This document shows positions 33,511 to 45,605 of a stretch of 64,000 nt of DNA, piece by piece (position 1 is the stretch's first letter; every line of letters begins with the position of its first letter). A model generated the notes under the pieces. That model did no database searches and was not told the DNA's origin. It saw only the letters and a list, made by a program, of their open reading frames with translations. Location of the stretch: positions 9,518,034 through 9,582,033 of the forward strand of contig CM036244.1 in the NCBI GenBank assembly GCA_020698575.1. Reading direction: 5' to 3'. The stretch is from Bostrychus sinensis (Eukaryota > Chordata > Actinopteri > Gobiiformes > Eleotridae). A program made the translations under genes and the position numbers.

Positions 33511-34199
33511 GTTTTTAAAATGAAAAAAATAATCTTTTGCCAAAAACACTGCAGAATATGTCCACAATCAGAGATAGTCAGTATGATCTCGGAGGAACTG
33601 AAATGTTTATAAAGAAAACATTTAAACCAAATTTAAAGAAATCCTGTATAATCACTGAAAGGCATAGATTTATGGAACAGCTGTACAGAGGAATTTAAAC
33701 TATGTACCTCTCTCTTCCACCTTAAAAAAACATTCAAAGGAGTGACTTTAAGCAGATTTATGAAGTCTGGGTGTGGAGATAAATTATCTTGTTTTCATTG
33801 TAACGTTGGGTTCTACTAAGAGCTATAGTGGTGTTCAGTGAAGTATAAAGAGCAGGCAAAATACACTTAAGTGCAGAATGATCATTTATTTATATGCACA
33901 ACGATTAATACATTTTACATGTATCTGCAATATTTTTGTTGTACTATAAATGAGCAACTAAAAAAAAACAAAAAACTTGACACCTGTCCTTGCATTTTAT
34001 AAACAATCTGTACTTAAAATGCTATGCTGTTGTAAGAAAAAAATAGGAGTTTAAGACATTATCTAGACTTATGGGTTGCCATAGAAATCATACACATGGG
34101 TACTTTGGCAAGCTTTCAAACAGGATGCCCTTCCTGAGACAATTTCTCCAGCTCAAAGTTTGCCTCAAGGTTTTGTCTCCACATCGAGGAATCAATGTG
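33511..34199. other. Mostly unassigned
   Basis: 34125-34165 ('ggatgcccttcctgagacaatttctcc') is a short reverse fragment of the LINE 3'-end family; the rest is unassigned. Confidence 0.4.
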
Positions 34200-34690
34200 T
34201 AACGGCATAAAATACTTTCTTTTCTTTCTTTTTTTTTAGTTTTCTGCCATGTTATAATGTTATTCCCTCATCAGAAACAAACCTGGAGTTGGGTTTTGTT
34301 TCATTCACGCCTGTTTGAGTAATCCTGTATTCTCTGGTCTGGCTGTTCTGAGACCTCAAAACGCTCAGTTCCTCAAACCCCGCCCACTCCGGGAAGCACT
34401 GACCAATCAACAAGCCCTCTACATCCAGTCTGCTCTCATTTATTTATCCAAAAAAAACTGTGTACAGCTCTCATTTTTCATGTTGTAGTAAAATGGCATC
34501 ATACAAAAAATTTAAGGAAGTAATTAACATTTTTTTCTCTCTTATTCTGTTTTTTAAAAGCCTTCTGCTGAGCTCTTCACCTGTTTCATTATGGCAGAAA
34601 CGCTTTTTTAATGTTTTTAAAAGTGCAAACGTTTCTAGAGGTGACCAAGATGGCTTCAAAAATCAAAATAAAAGTATAATAAAAGCCTCT
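34200..34690 (-). mobile_element. MITE, same family as 39.1 kb
   Basis: Collinear in reverse with 39110-39625: 'ccatgttataatgttatt', 'caccaggagttg'-like core, 'ccccgcccactccgggaagc', 'gaccaatcaac', then 'ggtgaccaagatgg' near the right end. The forward frame 34460-34699 is inside it and not a gene. Confidence 0.6.
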
Positions 34691-36090
34691 TTAAAGTAGG
34701 CTAAGGTCCAAGGTAAATTTAAAACCACATATGAGTATTTAGATTTTTTTTTTTTACACATAAAAGCAGGCCATAATGTTGTGAAAGGTGGGTGCACGAG
34801 TTTTTAAGAAGTGCCACCGATGTTTCTCCAGACACAGCAAACAATACTAAGTGAATGAATTCTGCCAACAATGCATTCAGCTCAATAGTACAGCTTTATA
34901 CTGTTGGTGGTCCTTGAGTACTACTGAAAAAACTGCATCTAAAAAAACGCATACTACACAAAAGCAGCTCACAGGTTTGATATACGACCGGCCCCGGCAG
35001 CAGCAGCACACGTCCCACTGGGCTACAGTCACCTTAACTTTGATTTAAATGCACTCGTATAGAGACGTATTAATTTCTGTTCGTAGTTTAATGTCAGCCA
35101 AAACATTCAGAGTGAGACAAACCGTGAAGAGGTGGAGCGTTTCCTGCTGAGAAAGTCAAGTTGCCTGGGGAGCTCATTAACGGGACGGGTACGACGCTGC
35201 CCTGAGTGCTCTGTGTAAATGGACGCTTAAGGGTACACTGCTAGAAATATTTGTTTTCTCCAACTATCAGCTACAACACGGCTACATTTGCTGTGTTTAT
35301 ATTTAATTCTAGAAGATAAATCCAGCCACAAGGGGTCACAAGCCGCTGTACTCTTTGTGCCAGTCCCAAGCTCGGAAAAAAACAATTTGCCCTTACATAA
35401 TACTAATGCATGAAAACAAAGTTGGATTTAGAGCATGATCCTTTTATTGTGACTTACTTTTAACAAAATCAAACTTATTTTACCACAGCTTGTATCACAA
35501 ATGTATTTTAAAAGCTGTTTTGCCATAGCACACCGTTAAATAATATTTAGGTTTCAAAAAAAAAAAATATTTAAACTATATTCATTCTTCCTGTGATCCA
35601 CTTTGAAGTCAGGACCCACTGCTTTAGAGATAAAAAAAAAGAAAAATTACAACTCTGACTGAATTGTCAATTTTTATTATACACTTCTTTTGCTTTTCAA
35701 CTGAGACGGCACAGCGCGGGTCGGGCCGGGTTTGGGGGTCCGAAGCAGCTCCAGAAAGAGTACCAGCACCCCTCAGTAAGGGGGTCCAGCTCTGGGTCCA
35801 CTTTGGACAAGGAGGAGCTACGGACTAATACGAGTTGAATACACAAGAAATAATACTCAAAAACAACAATCCAACGGACAGAAATAAAAGAGAAAATGTT
35901 ATTTTTAATCAAAGGCAGACTTGTCCTTGGGATAAACCGCCGTATTCACAGAGAGGACGAGCTCAATGTTAGTGCCACTTTAAAAAAAAAATAAAGCTAG
36001 CGTATATTAGCAACAGCTGTTTCCAGTTTAGCAGAGTACGGATCTCGTGTCGAGAGTCTAAACGTTTAATTTTTAGTTTAGACGGGATTA
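34691..36090. other. Unassigned with one LINE scrap
   Basis: 35320-35400 ('cagccacaaggggtcacaagcc..tttgtgccagtcccaagctcgg') is a LINE 3'-end fragment. 35575-35625 resembles the end of a Charlie-like relic. 35700-35830 is GC-richer without recognisable content. Confidence 0.4.
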
Positions 36091-36808
36091 ACACAGACAC
36101 ACAGCGGCCTCACACAGACACACACCAACCTCACACAGACACACAGCGGCCTCATACAGACACACACCTGCCTCACACAGACACACATCACCTCACACAG
36201 ACGCACACCAGCCTCACACAGACACACATCACCTCACACAGACGCACACCAGCCTCACACAGACACACACCAACCTCACACAGACACACACCAACCTCAC
36301 ACAGACACACAGCGGCCTCATACAGACACACACCAACCTCACACAGACACACACCAGCCTCACACAGATGCACACCAACCTCACACAGACACACACCAGC
36401 CTCACACAGACGCACACCAACCTCACACAGACACACACCAGCCTCACACAGATGCACACCAACCTCACAGACTCACGCCAACCTCACACAGACACACACC
36501 AACCTCACAGACGCACACCAACCTCACAGACACACCCCAACCTCACACAGACACACACCAGCCTCACACAGACGCACACCAACCTCACACAGACACACAC
36601 CAGCCTCACACAGATGCACACCAACCTCACAGACTCACGCCAACCTCACACAGACACACACCAACCTCACACAGACACACACCAACCTCACACAGACGCA
36701 CACCAACCTCACAGACACACGCCAACCTCACACAGACACACACCAACCTCACACAGACGCACACCAATCTCACACAGATGCACACCAACCTCACACAGAC
36801 ACACACCA
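36091..36808 (+). repeat. CCTCACACAGACACACACCAA minisatellite
   Basis: A 21-bp unit with variants of about 15-21 bp (gcacaccaa, gatgcac, shortened 'cctcacagactcacgccaa'). A block of about 100 bp starting near 36380 recurs near 36541, so a multi-unit segment duplicated. The 21-bp period keeps both strands open (36188-36468 minus, 36368-36859 plus), producing artificial VCVRL or HTNLTQT peptides. Confidence 0.95.
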
Positions 36809-37705
36809 GGATTTAGGCTCATCTTTTTATTAACTTCTGGCACCGCCTTTATGTTTTAAAAGGCTTCAAACATGTTTTTTATCTCATTTATTAACACGAC
36901 TGTTAAGCACTTGTGTGAATCGAGTGTTTACGTAAAAGACACCGTCTCCTGGACCCAGAGTCATGGAAACGCCTTGTTGCTCCCAAATCAATGACACCAT
37001 CCCATATACAGACATGACCCGTGGTGTACCGTCCAGTGGAAAAGCGCCTTCTCATTGTCAGTCATTATTTCAATAACTTTAATTCTGTAAGAGTGTGTCA
37101 CAATAAAATCAGGGATGAGACTGAGTCCCACAAAAAGACCAGATTTAGACCGACCAATGTGCTGCTGATAATAAAGTCTATATGTTGCATTAAGGTCTTT
37201 TGTCTCAGCTGATGCCTACCACACAAAAAATCCTAACTTCACCTTAAACTACACTACCATCCAAAATGTGCCTAAAACCCAGAAGCAGGTGGACGATAAA
37301 GCCGTGTGTCAGCGATGTGGACCTGTTCAAATCTCTGTGTTGTTGAACTGGGCTTCAGAGTCGGTTCACTGTAAGAGCAGCTGTTCGAGCTCACAGATGA
37401 ACGGTGTGGACTTGATAAATGACTGTTTTACACTTGGAGCAGGTTCAGAGCAGCTTATTTGCACTCGGCAGCACTTCTCCAGTTTTATTTTTTGTTTACT
37501 CCCCAGGTGAGAACAGAACCAGCTGCCACCACCGCTGCAAAGATATTACTCAAACTGGGAAAGTGGAGACAAAAATATATGATTTTAATGTCGTGTTTTC
37601 TGTCTAGATATGGATGAAATCATGGTCTCGCCTCTAGAGATATTGTCTGGGGTGTGTGGTTACTTTTTTAGAGCATGTGAACAGCTATGGTGGCCCTGCA
37701 GGGAC
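36809..37705. other. No recognised feature
   Basis: Mixed composition; overlapping short frames without exon signals. Confidence 0.35.
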
Positions 37706-37713
37706 ATACTGTA

Positions 37714-38135
37714 TAGGGTTGCGCAATATGGAGAAAACATGCGATATTCGATAACTATGTTGAAAATTGTGATAACAATATTATTGCGATATTTGAATTG
37801 AATTTTAAATTCACTACATTTCACAAAAATGTAAGTATTTACAAGTCAAAACAGCGACAAAATCAAAACTTAACACAGACTAAACCAGGAATAAAACAAG
37901 GCTAAGCTGTGACTAAATTAATTAAATTACCACTAAAACTGGACTTTTTAAACATTTTTATTTAGTCACAACACATATTCTTTTAAGGCTCTGGTGGAAA
38001 ATGATTCTTCAGTGTAAATCTCTGTCAGATGGAAGACCACAGCTTTATTGCAATATTTTTAGATTCTTGCGATACAGATATTGCGTTTGCTGATATTGCG
38101 ATAACGATAATTTTGCAATATATTGTGCAGCCCTA
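37714..38135 (+). mobile_element. hAT-type MITE, TAGGGCTGCA group, perfect TSD
   Basis: Octamers ATACTGTA at 37706-37713 and 38136-38143 are identical. Ends are TAGGGTTGCGCAATAT and ATATTGTGCAGCCCTA. The interior includes 'gactaaaccaggaataaaac' (37878-37897), the same motif as the large minisatellites. 422 bp. Sister copies at 41802 (inverted) and 50628. Confidence 0.92.
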
Positions 38136-38354
38136 ATACTGTAATAATGTAAATAAACAAACCTAGTAAGAATAAACCTGATAGTGATTTCTCTTTAGAA
38201 AACAGGGAAGATGGTCAGGTTAGTTGTAAATGCCCATCAAAGAAAAAAAATGCAAGTTGGTCCTCTCTGGGCACCTGTAGATTTTTATACCTTGTTATGA
38301 ATTTTTATGCCAAAAGAAAAAAGTGTTATTGTGACGTTATGCTAAACTTTACAC

Positions 38355-38480
38355 TTAATCTAGCCAGATGGAGTCACAAACCATTGTACTTTTTGTGTTA
38401 GTGCCAAGCCTGGATAAATTGTTTTTTTTTTTTTTTAAGGAGGGGCATCCGGAGTTAAACCTGTACCAAATTAATATGAA
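38355..38480 (+). repeat. LINE 3'-end fragment
   Basis: 'ccagatggagtcacaaacc', 'tttttgtgttagtgccaagcctggataaat' and 'ggggcatccggagttaaacctgtaccaaat', in family order. Confidence 0.65.
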
Positions 38481-39073
38481 TCACATCGCGCAAAAAGATA
38501 ATAACTGTCTAACTAAACTTTACACTTAAAATAATGCAATATGAAAAATTAAAATCAAAATATAGAGTTGTTCAGACACTTTTGGATTCCTTGACTTTTG
38601 GTTATATTGACAATACTTTTTTTTTACATTAAAGCAGTAAAAGCTGTATCTTCATCATTATAAAGTGAACAGATGCCAGAGTAAATGGAAATAAGAAATA
38701 ACTCGTCAAAAACTGAGCAGAGCGACAGATCACACTGACAGCAACATTACCTTCCTCAGGCAAAAATAAATGTACTGAGGCTCAGTCATTTCTGTCAGAA
38801 ACACTGGGATGATATCATATTTTAAGGTTTTTGTGGGAACTACTGCAGACTGAAAATTTGTTTTAAACGTAGGGAAAACAATGCTTCTTGTCTTACCCAT
38901 TTAGAAAGAACCCATTTACGAAATTGCATGCCTCTTCTGAGAGACCTCAACCTTTTTGACAAAATCCCTTGGATACTTAGTAAGTACCACTTGAGTTACT
39001 TCTACATTGATAACTATATGTCTGAGAGCATGACAGACATGAAATGGAAATTCTCGAATTAGTCTGCAGCCGT
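38481..39073. other. No recognised feature
   Basis: AT-rich; a minus frame 38916-39221 runs into the neighbouring MITE and is not a gene. Confidence 0.35.
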
Positions 39074-39652
39074 ATTTAAAGGGGCTATATTCTGCTTTTA
39101 TTTGTATTTTCTTATACTTATTTCTTATATATGCTTTCTTATTTATATTATCTTGGTCACATCTAGCACAGCAATACGTTTTACAACCTTTAAAAACATT
39201 ATGTAACAAAAAGAAAGCCATAAAAAACAGCTAAAGAGACCAGCAAAGTGCAGAGCTGTTATGCTCCTTTGAACAGAAAATTAGAAAACACAAAGCTTTT
39301 TACTTCCTTTAACTTTTTCTATGATGCCTTTTTACTACAACATGAAACATTTCTGTGAGGAATCAGTGGAAACAGAGCTGTTTTTTGGATAAATGAATGA
39401 GAGCAGACTGGATGTAGAGGGCTTGTTGATGGGTCAATGCTTCCGGGAGTGGGCAGAGTTTCCTGGAACCGAGCGTTCTGAAGCCTCAAAGACTCAGCAC
39501 CAGAGAATACAGGATTACACAAACAGCCATGAATGAAACAAAACACAACTCCAGGCATGTTTTTGATAACAACATTATAACATGGGAGAAAGCTAAAACA
39601 AACAAAAAAAAAAAGTTAATTTGCAGAATATATCCCCTTAAATGTTAACATC
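39074..39652 (+). mobile_element. Full-length MITE with TTTAAAGGGG ends
   Basis: Ends ATTTAAAGGGGCTATATTCTGC-like and GCAGAATATATCCCCTTAAAT are inverted. At about 579 bp it is the most complete copy of the family also at 13790, 34200, 47085, 54040 and 55390. The palindromic TTTAA at both borders is compatible with TTAA target choice (piggyBac-like), which is inference. Confidence 0.7.
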
Positions 39653-40907
39653 AAGTTTAGACCAACAGCCAGTGGGAGTGTCCCCTAATGAGAGAAAGCT
39701 TACAAGCGTAGGGTAAAATACTTAATTAAAAGTCCTTACAAGCCTTGATGATATTATAAAGTCTCGCTTCTTCACAGATAACTCCTATGGGGGTTAATAA
39801 GTGGCACATTTTGGTCTTTGGTACTAATTTAGCTTCTGTGACTTTAAAGTTTGACACCACTTCTTGACGCCACTGTAACAGCCAAACCCTCGCACACTAT
39901 TTTAAGTCTATTCGTCCGTGTGTCCAAAAGTGTGTGTGAATCCCCTCCATTCACCGCAGCGTCCGTCCTGCTGTCTGTCTGTTGGTCCATCTGTCTCTCT
40001 GTCTGTCTCCGTGGCCCGACTCTCGCCTTTCATGCCCATTTACCCATTTGTCTGCCATCTGCTTTGTCTGTCTGCTCCTCCGCTGTTCCCTCTGTGCCTG
40101 CGCCCGGTCGCCGGATGACACTGCATTTACTCCGGTGTGCAGTGTCCCTCTTTTTTTTTTTTTTTGCAGCACTTTGCAGCACTTAAGGTCAGCTCACAAC
40201 ACCGGTTTCCGCGGCGATGATGTATTATTAAGAGAGCGGGCACAGCAAGTGATCTCTGGAGATTAGTTCACTGTCAGACAGAAATACATGATACAGTTTA
40301 AAGGCGACACTGTTCACATGTTGCTTGCAATTGAGGGAAACCTAATTTTGTGCATTGAATAAACTGTGAAAAACAAAAGACAGTAATATCTCTTATAGGC
40401 TGTATCAGGGTTTCCCATGCACTGAGGAGATTATGGAGCACAGCCATAAACTAATTGACACCGCCATAGACTCCAAATGGCCAGGGGCAGACTCAGAGAG
40501 TATCAGGACAAGCCTCACTGAGCGACAACCAAGTTTGGGACAGGAAGAGCAACTTTAGTTTTTTTCCAGAGATAAAGTGCTTTGGATCCCCTGAAAGTCG
40601 CCGCTGTCTTGTGTGTGTCTGATTAGGGGTGGATTTAACCGGAAAAACACGACATGCACAAGGTTTAGCAAAACACAAGCTAACTTTCTTTGCAGCTCCT
40701 ATGATTCTGATCTGATACAGCTCCAGTTTAATGACGGGACTAACTAAAAACCAAGCATTTCCCCCCGGGGTGGAGCTTAATGTCCTATTTCACACACTCA
40801 GAGCGCGTGTGTCTTGTTTCAGTTGGTGACCATTGAAGTTAATTAATCTTTAAAAAACAAGTAATAAACGAAAAAATGTATATATATATAGTTTATTTGC
40901 TATTGGA
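39653..40907. other. Unassigned, with pyrimidine-rich TGTC segment
   Basis: 39955-40150 is rich in CTGTCTGTCT-type words and CpGs, followed by a T15 run and 'gcagcactt'. 40170-40265 is unique and CpG-bearing. Frames here (39851-40266) overlap in three phases with no domain. Confidence 0.35.
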
Positions 40908-41197
40908 TTAAAGGCACTGTAAGCAGCATGCATTTAACAATACTGCAGTCTAAATCAAAACAATGATCTCTTTTCTGATTGGATGATCAGCAATGCAGTT
41001 TCAGAACCAAAACAAATAACGTAAACAAAAACAACTTGGCCATTATGTAAAACATAATTCTGATTGTTAATAAATCAGCTGTACCATTGTTATCAGTAAA
41101 ACTAATATTTGATTTTAACATTTTTACATCGTATCTAGAAACAGGTGGGTATTTTTTATGAAATATGAAAAATATGTACTGTTCATAGCACCTTTAA
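40908..41197 (+). mobile_element. MITE, TTAAAGGCACTG family
   Basis: Second copy of 26103-26390. Ends TTAAAGGCACTGTAAGCAG and GTACTGTTCATAGCACCTTTAA; 290 bp against 288 bp. Confidence 0.72.
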
Positions 41198-41793
41198 GGG
41201 ATAAGACTAGGGTTGGTTTACTGTTGTGATGCCAGAACATAATAAGAACAAATATTTCACTGCCACAGACTTGTACTAATAACAATAATAATGAATAAAC
41301 TAATCCTAACCATATCCCTAACCCTAACCTTAACCAGTTTGACAAATAAACTCATATTTATCGTCAAAATTAGCATAAATACTACGAGTTGCCGATGTGC
41401 ACCAAAGCTTCCATGGCAACGTCCTCGTCAAACCACCAAAATGCCTGGTTTTTAGTGAGTCCTGTTTAATGACAATGGACTTGTCTGTAAGGGACAGCTG
41501 CTGTTTCATGAGCCACTCTATCGCTGTCAAAATTACTTGTGTCTATTTTGGGTAGAGCCTATGTGTGATTAAGAAAAACATTAAATTACACTGGCACAGT
41601 ACATGAATGCGAGAGTGAACGGTTGTCTGTCAGTGTCTGTCTCTAAAGCCGCTTTTGCACTGAACATTTACAGATCTTTGTTTCTTAGTTTTGATGGCTT
41701 ACATTCACCAACATGCAACCTCCTGCAGCAACAACAAATCAAAACAAAACCTCTAGCATGGAGCACAAAAACAGCCAAATAATACTTTTTATG
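41198..41793. other. Unassigned
   Basis: Includes a short 'ccctaaccctaacc' run (41314-41327) and a SINE-tail scrap 'gaatgcgagagtgaacggttgtctgtc' (41604-41630). Confidence 0.4.
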
Positions 41794-41801
41794 CCACAAA
41801 G

Positions 41802-42242
41802 TAGGGCTGCACAATATATCGCAAAATTATCGTTATCGCAATATCAGCAAACGCAATACCCATATCGCAAGATTCTAAATATATCGCAAGAACGCTATGG
41901 TCTTGCATCTGACAGAGATTTACACTGAAGAATCATTTTCCACCAGAGCCTTAAAAGAACATTTGTTGTGACTAAATAAAAATGTGTAAAAAGTTAAGTT
42001 TTAGTGGTAATTTAATTAATTTAGTCACAGCTTAGCCTTGTTTTATTCCTGGTTTAGTCTGTGGTCTTTGTCGCCGTTTTGACTTGTAAATACAGGAACG
42101 TACATTTTTGTGAAATGTAGTGAATTTAACTTACTATGTTCAAAAAGTAGGCTCTATTTTCAAATATCGCAATAATATCGTTATCGCAATTTTCAACATA
42201 GTTATTGAATATCGCATTTTTTCTTCATATCGTGCAGCTCTA
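41802..42242 (-). mobile_element. hAT-type MITE, TAGGGCTGCA group, inverted copy
   Basis: Ends TAGGGCTGCACAATATAT and ATATCGTGCAGCTCTA. Flanks CCACAAAG and TCACGAAG match at 6 of 8. Collinear in reverse with 37714-38135 and 50628-51060, including the 'tattcctggtttagtctg' segment. Confidence 0.85.
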
Positions 42243-42499
42243 TCACGAAGCGTCACAAAGTAGCGGCAAAAGCGCTGCAATGTTCACAGAGAGAGGAGAC
42301 CGAAGGATGCAGTATTAATTGGTTCTTCCCCATCTCAGGCACAAAGAAGCTCTGGCCCAAATAAACGGTAACTAGATACCATTAAAGAACATTTTGATGT
42401 ATCCCATAGTGTGACTGTGTGAGGCATGCAACTGCAATCTGCACTTTCACCACCGAAAGTCTAAAAAAGTACTAAAAAAACAGCACTCTTCATTAACAC
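42243..42499. other. No recognised feature
   Basis: Short spacer after the MITE. Confidence 0.4.
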
Positions 42500-42860
42500 A
42501 CTGGTTTACTGATGTCCGCTGTTGTATGTGGGGGCTCTTAAACGTCTGAAGTTTACTGTATAAACACACAAGCGTACTGCAGGATAATGAGCAATGCAGA
42601 GCCTAAACCGGAGCGGTATCAACTCTATCTGTGGAAATGATGCAGAGTTTCACAGCTGGCCGGCGTTCAGAGCCACGAGAGCCACAGGTCAGTCGGCTTG
42701 ATAAAGGATCCCTGCATATAAATTGCTTCATAACAAGCCCATCTCTCTAAGGCAATACAGCAGCCTCTCCAATCACGGTGTGTCTATGCAGAGGCCTGGA
42801 TACAGCAAGCTTTAATATCTGCGAGTTTATGCCTCAGCCCAAGTTCATTTCTTTTGAAGA
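42500..42860. promoter_or_regulatory. Candidate conserved non-coding element
   Basis: Repeat-free, balanced composition with many CpGs and no frame conservation apparent; flanked by repeats. Low-confidence enhancer candidate. Confidence 0.3.
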
Positions 42861-44149
42861 TTAAGGAAACAGAAATGGGAGGAAAAAGTCAACAAATTGC
42901 ACCTTGGTTTTTGTAAAGGAAGCGAGAAACCAGGAAGCGGTTACAGCGGGCATGGATGGGTTACAGCGGGTCAGGTACAGGAGCCAATTAGGGAATAATT
43001 TGCATAAGCGAGAAGGTAAGACGTGGGACAAAAAATACAGCCACGGAAAGTCAAGTTCAGACGTGAGAGAGTTATTTCTGCAATGTCATATTCAAGGGTG
43101 TGCAAAGACATTTATTAAAACAGCACAGTCCTAAATAGTTCTATTGCTTTACAAGAGGTTGGCATGGGTTAGGTGGGTAATATATTCAAAATTATACTGG
43201 TTTTAAGGAAGCAAAAATATCTTGCAAACATGGTTTCCATTCGTTGTTGAATCTAAATTTGAATTGACGCGATTAGCAAAGGCTGTGGTTACTTTATAAA
43301 GCCCCCCATGTGTAAGAGACAGTAATGCTCACCAGTCAGAAGCAATGGAAAGGATTTTTTTGAATAAGAAAATGTTTACAGTGACTTTAGGTGCAGCTCA
43401 AATGCATTAAAACAGATCATGTTTTAGCTGGAGATACAACACCTTTCAGCAGCCTTCACATATGCTTTGCCTAAATCTCGCACACCTGCGTCAGCCAAAG
43501 CAAGAACTACAGAACTACCTTTTTTCTGCAAGTGCTACACTTTATTGGCACACTAAACACGCCAATAGTGGTTATTCTCCTCTTTCTGCCATTACACCGA
43601 AGTAAATGCACAAATTAGCTTATCTCCATTATATCTTAATATGTATAAAACCTGCCACTGCTGTATTTTAGACCTTTACATGTGATTCCTTGATTTAGAT
43701 TAGCAGTGAATATTTCAGTCTTGTCTCAAGTGTTAATGCTATAGCCCGTGCTTAAAATGCATGTGAAGTGAACATTGATTTAAAAAAATATACATTGCAA
43801 ATCAAATCTCAATTTCATTCTTTTTCCAACGTAGATCACCCCTCTCTGAAACTACTTTTTCAGTTTTGTTGGGGTAAAAATAGCTACACCAACGCACTGT
43901 TTTCACATATTCTTTATTAAAATAATTAGCTAGCATCAACATGGGTTTATTATAAGGATACGAGATACAGAGGCGAGAAACCAGCAGTCAATATAAATGA
44001 CCGAATGATGAATGAATTAATTTTAAAATTGTATTGCAAACACACTTAGGCTGCAATTGTTCTGACAGTTTTCCACTGACTTACTGCTATACATTCAAAA
44101 ATATATATACAGTGGCTAATAAAACACTAATAATACACATTTGACAGCA
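42861..44149. other. No recognised feature
   Basis: AT-rich; the 76-codon frame 42904-43134 has no domain or splice support. Confidence 0.35.
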
Positions 44150-44400
44150 TCTGAGAAGAGTATTGATGCAGCGTCAGACCGTTGTGAAGCCAAAACACCG
44201 GTGTGGTCCTGGTGCACGTCTAATTGATGCGCACTAAAACCTGCAGTATTTCAGGATTAGACAAACAGCAGATGTGAAATAGTTACACTTCATTAATGGC
44301 CGCCGTCTGCTCAGCCTCCCATCACAGCCATCAGCGCATCAGAGCTAATGAATCACAATGAACAACGCAGACGGCTGTGTGAGGTTTGGTTAATCTGCAA
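44150..44400. promoter_or_regulatory. Candidate conserved non-coding element
   Basis: Repeat-free block with TAAT-type cores ('cgtctaattgatgcgcac', 'cattaatggccgccgtctg', 'gctaatgaatcacaatgaac'). Suggestive composition only. Confidence 0.3.
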
Positions 44401-44759
44401 AAACATTGTCAAAAATCGGGTTTGGTTTTTCAGATAGTTGCTAAATGTACACTAGATAAAAACTTTTTCAACCTTTCTTAATAATATTGTTGACTGTAAT
44501 GTTAGGGCTGGGAAATATGCCAAAAAAAAAAATAATAATAATCACATTTTTTTCCACCCATATTGGTCAATCTAAATTTTTTATTAGATTTTTTGTTTTC
44601 CAATTAAAAACAAATACACATGTAGTTATTATGATTCATGCTTATGTTAATGGAATAGAAAAGGTAAGTGATTTAATTAAAAAAGTGGAACCTTTTTAGC
44701 TGTGTATATGACAATTTAAAGTATTCTATCAACACTCCTCTATTTTAATTACATTTTAA
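44401..44759. other. AT-rich, possible hAT end
   Basis: 44503-44520 'gttagggctgggaaatatg' may be an orphan TAGGGCTG terminus; otherwise unassigned. Confidence 0.3.
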
Positions 44760-44900
44760 AGGGATTCTTAATTATAATTTAATTTAATTTTACTGTTTTA
44801 ATTGTAATTCTTGTCTATAGTATGCACTTTTAACTTGTATTTTATTTTTGTCAAACACTGTGTATGAATTGTGCTATATAAATAAACTTGCCTAGCCTTA
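44760..44900 (+). repeat. L2-like LINE 3' end
   Basis: 'gtgctatataaataaacttgcc' (44871-44892) is the typical 3' terminus of fish L2-like elements, preceded by AT-rich UTR-like sequence. Confidence 0.55.
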
Positions 44901-45549
44901 ATGCAAGTTAAAAAAAATTTTATACAATAGGAACAGTAATATTTTTAACAGATGAGGTGATAGTAATATGTTGTAAGTTGTTTTAGTGGCCATCAGTCTG
45001 GACTCCAGCTCCACTCTCACTAAACAGAAACTGACAGAACAGTCCTGGATCTGGAAACGCAGCCTGGATCATCTTCTCTCACTTTGTCAGGTTATTAACA
45101 AATAAAACACATTTTTTAAACTCCGTGCTGTTCACATTAAAGCGTTTAAGTCACGAGAAGCACCATCGTCACATGAGCCACTGCAGCTCTGGCTCCCTCC
45201 ATTCTGCCTCACACCAAGACGTTCATGCTCCGTTTACGTTTACTGTTACAGTTCATGGAAAGTTTTGGAACAGTTTTGCCCATTTGTCATTAGACAACTT
45301 TATAAACTGCTGTTTTGTAGAGCACGGTAAATGCTAATGCTAGCTCCACTGCAGACAAAGTTGTGGTTGTTGTTCGTTCTTTTTCATGCTCTCTTTGTAC
45401 TTTTTTTTATTACTTTTTACTTTTTATTCTTAATTTGTTTTAGCTTGTTTATTTATTCTGACTATTTATTAACTATGAGAGGTGCAATTAATCAACTATT
45501 GCACTACAAATCTGGTTACAGTACTATAACTATACTATAATGTTTATAT
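44901..45549. other. No recognised feature
   Basis: Mixed composition; short frames without support. Confidence 0.35.
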
Positions 45550-45605
45550 GATTGTGAGACAAATTTTCCTTTGGGGACGATAAATATATTTGATTTGATT
45601 TGAAA
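45550..45605 (+). repeat. LINE tail, (TTTGA)-type end
   Basis: 'gagacaaattttcctttggggacgataaatatatttgatttgattt' is a LINE 3' terminus with short tail repeats. Confidence 0.55.

Noticed and set aside
36188..36859. Cys/Val/Arg repeat peptides on the minus strand and Thr/His repeats on the plus
   Set aside because: Simple translation of the CACACAG minisatellite on both strands.
41314..41334. Interstitial telomeric repeat
   Set aside because: Only about two CCCTAA units with degenerate neighbours; chance is likely.
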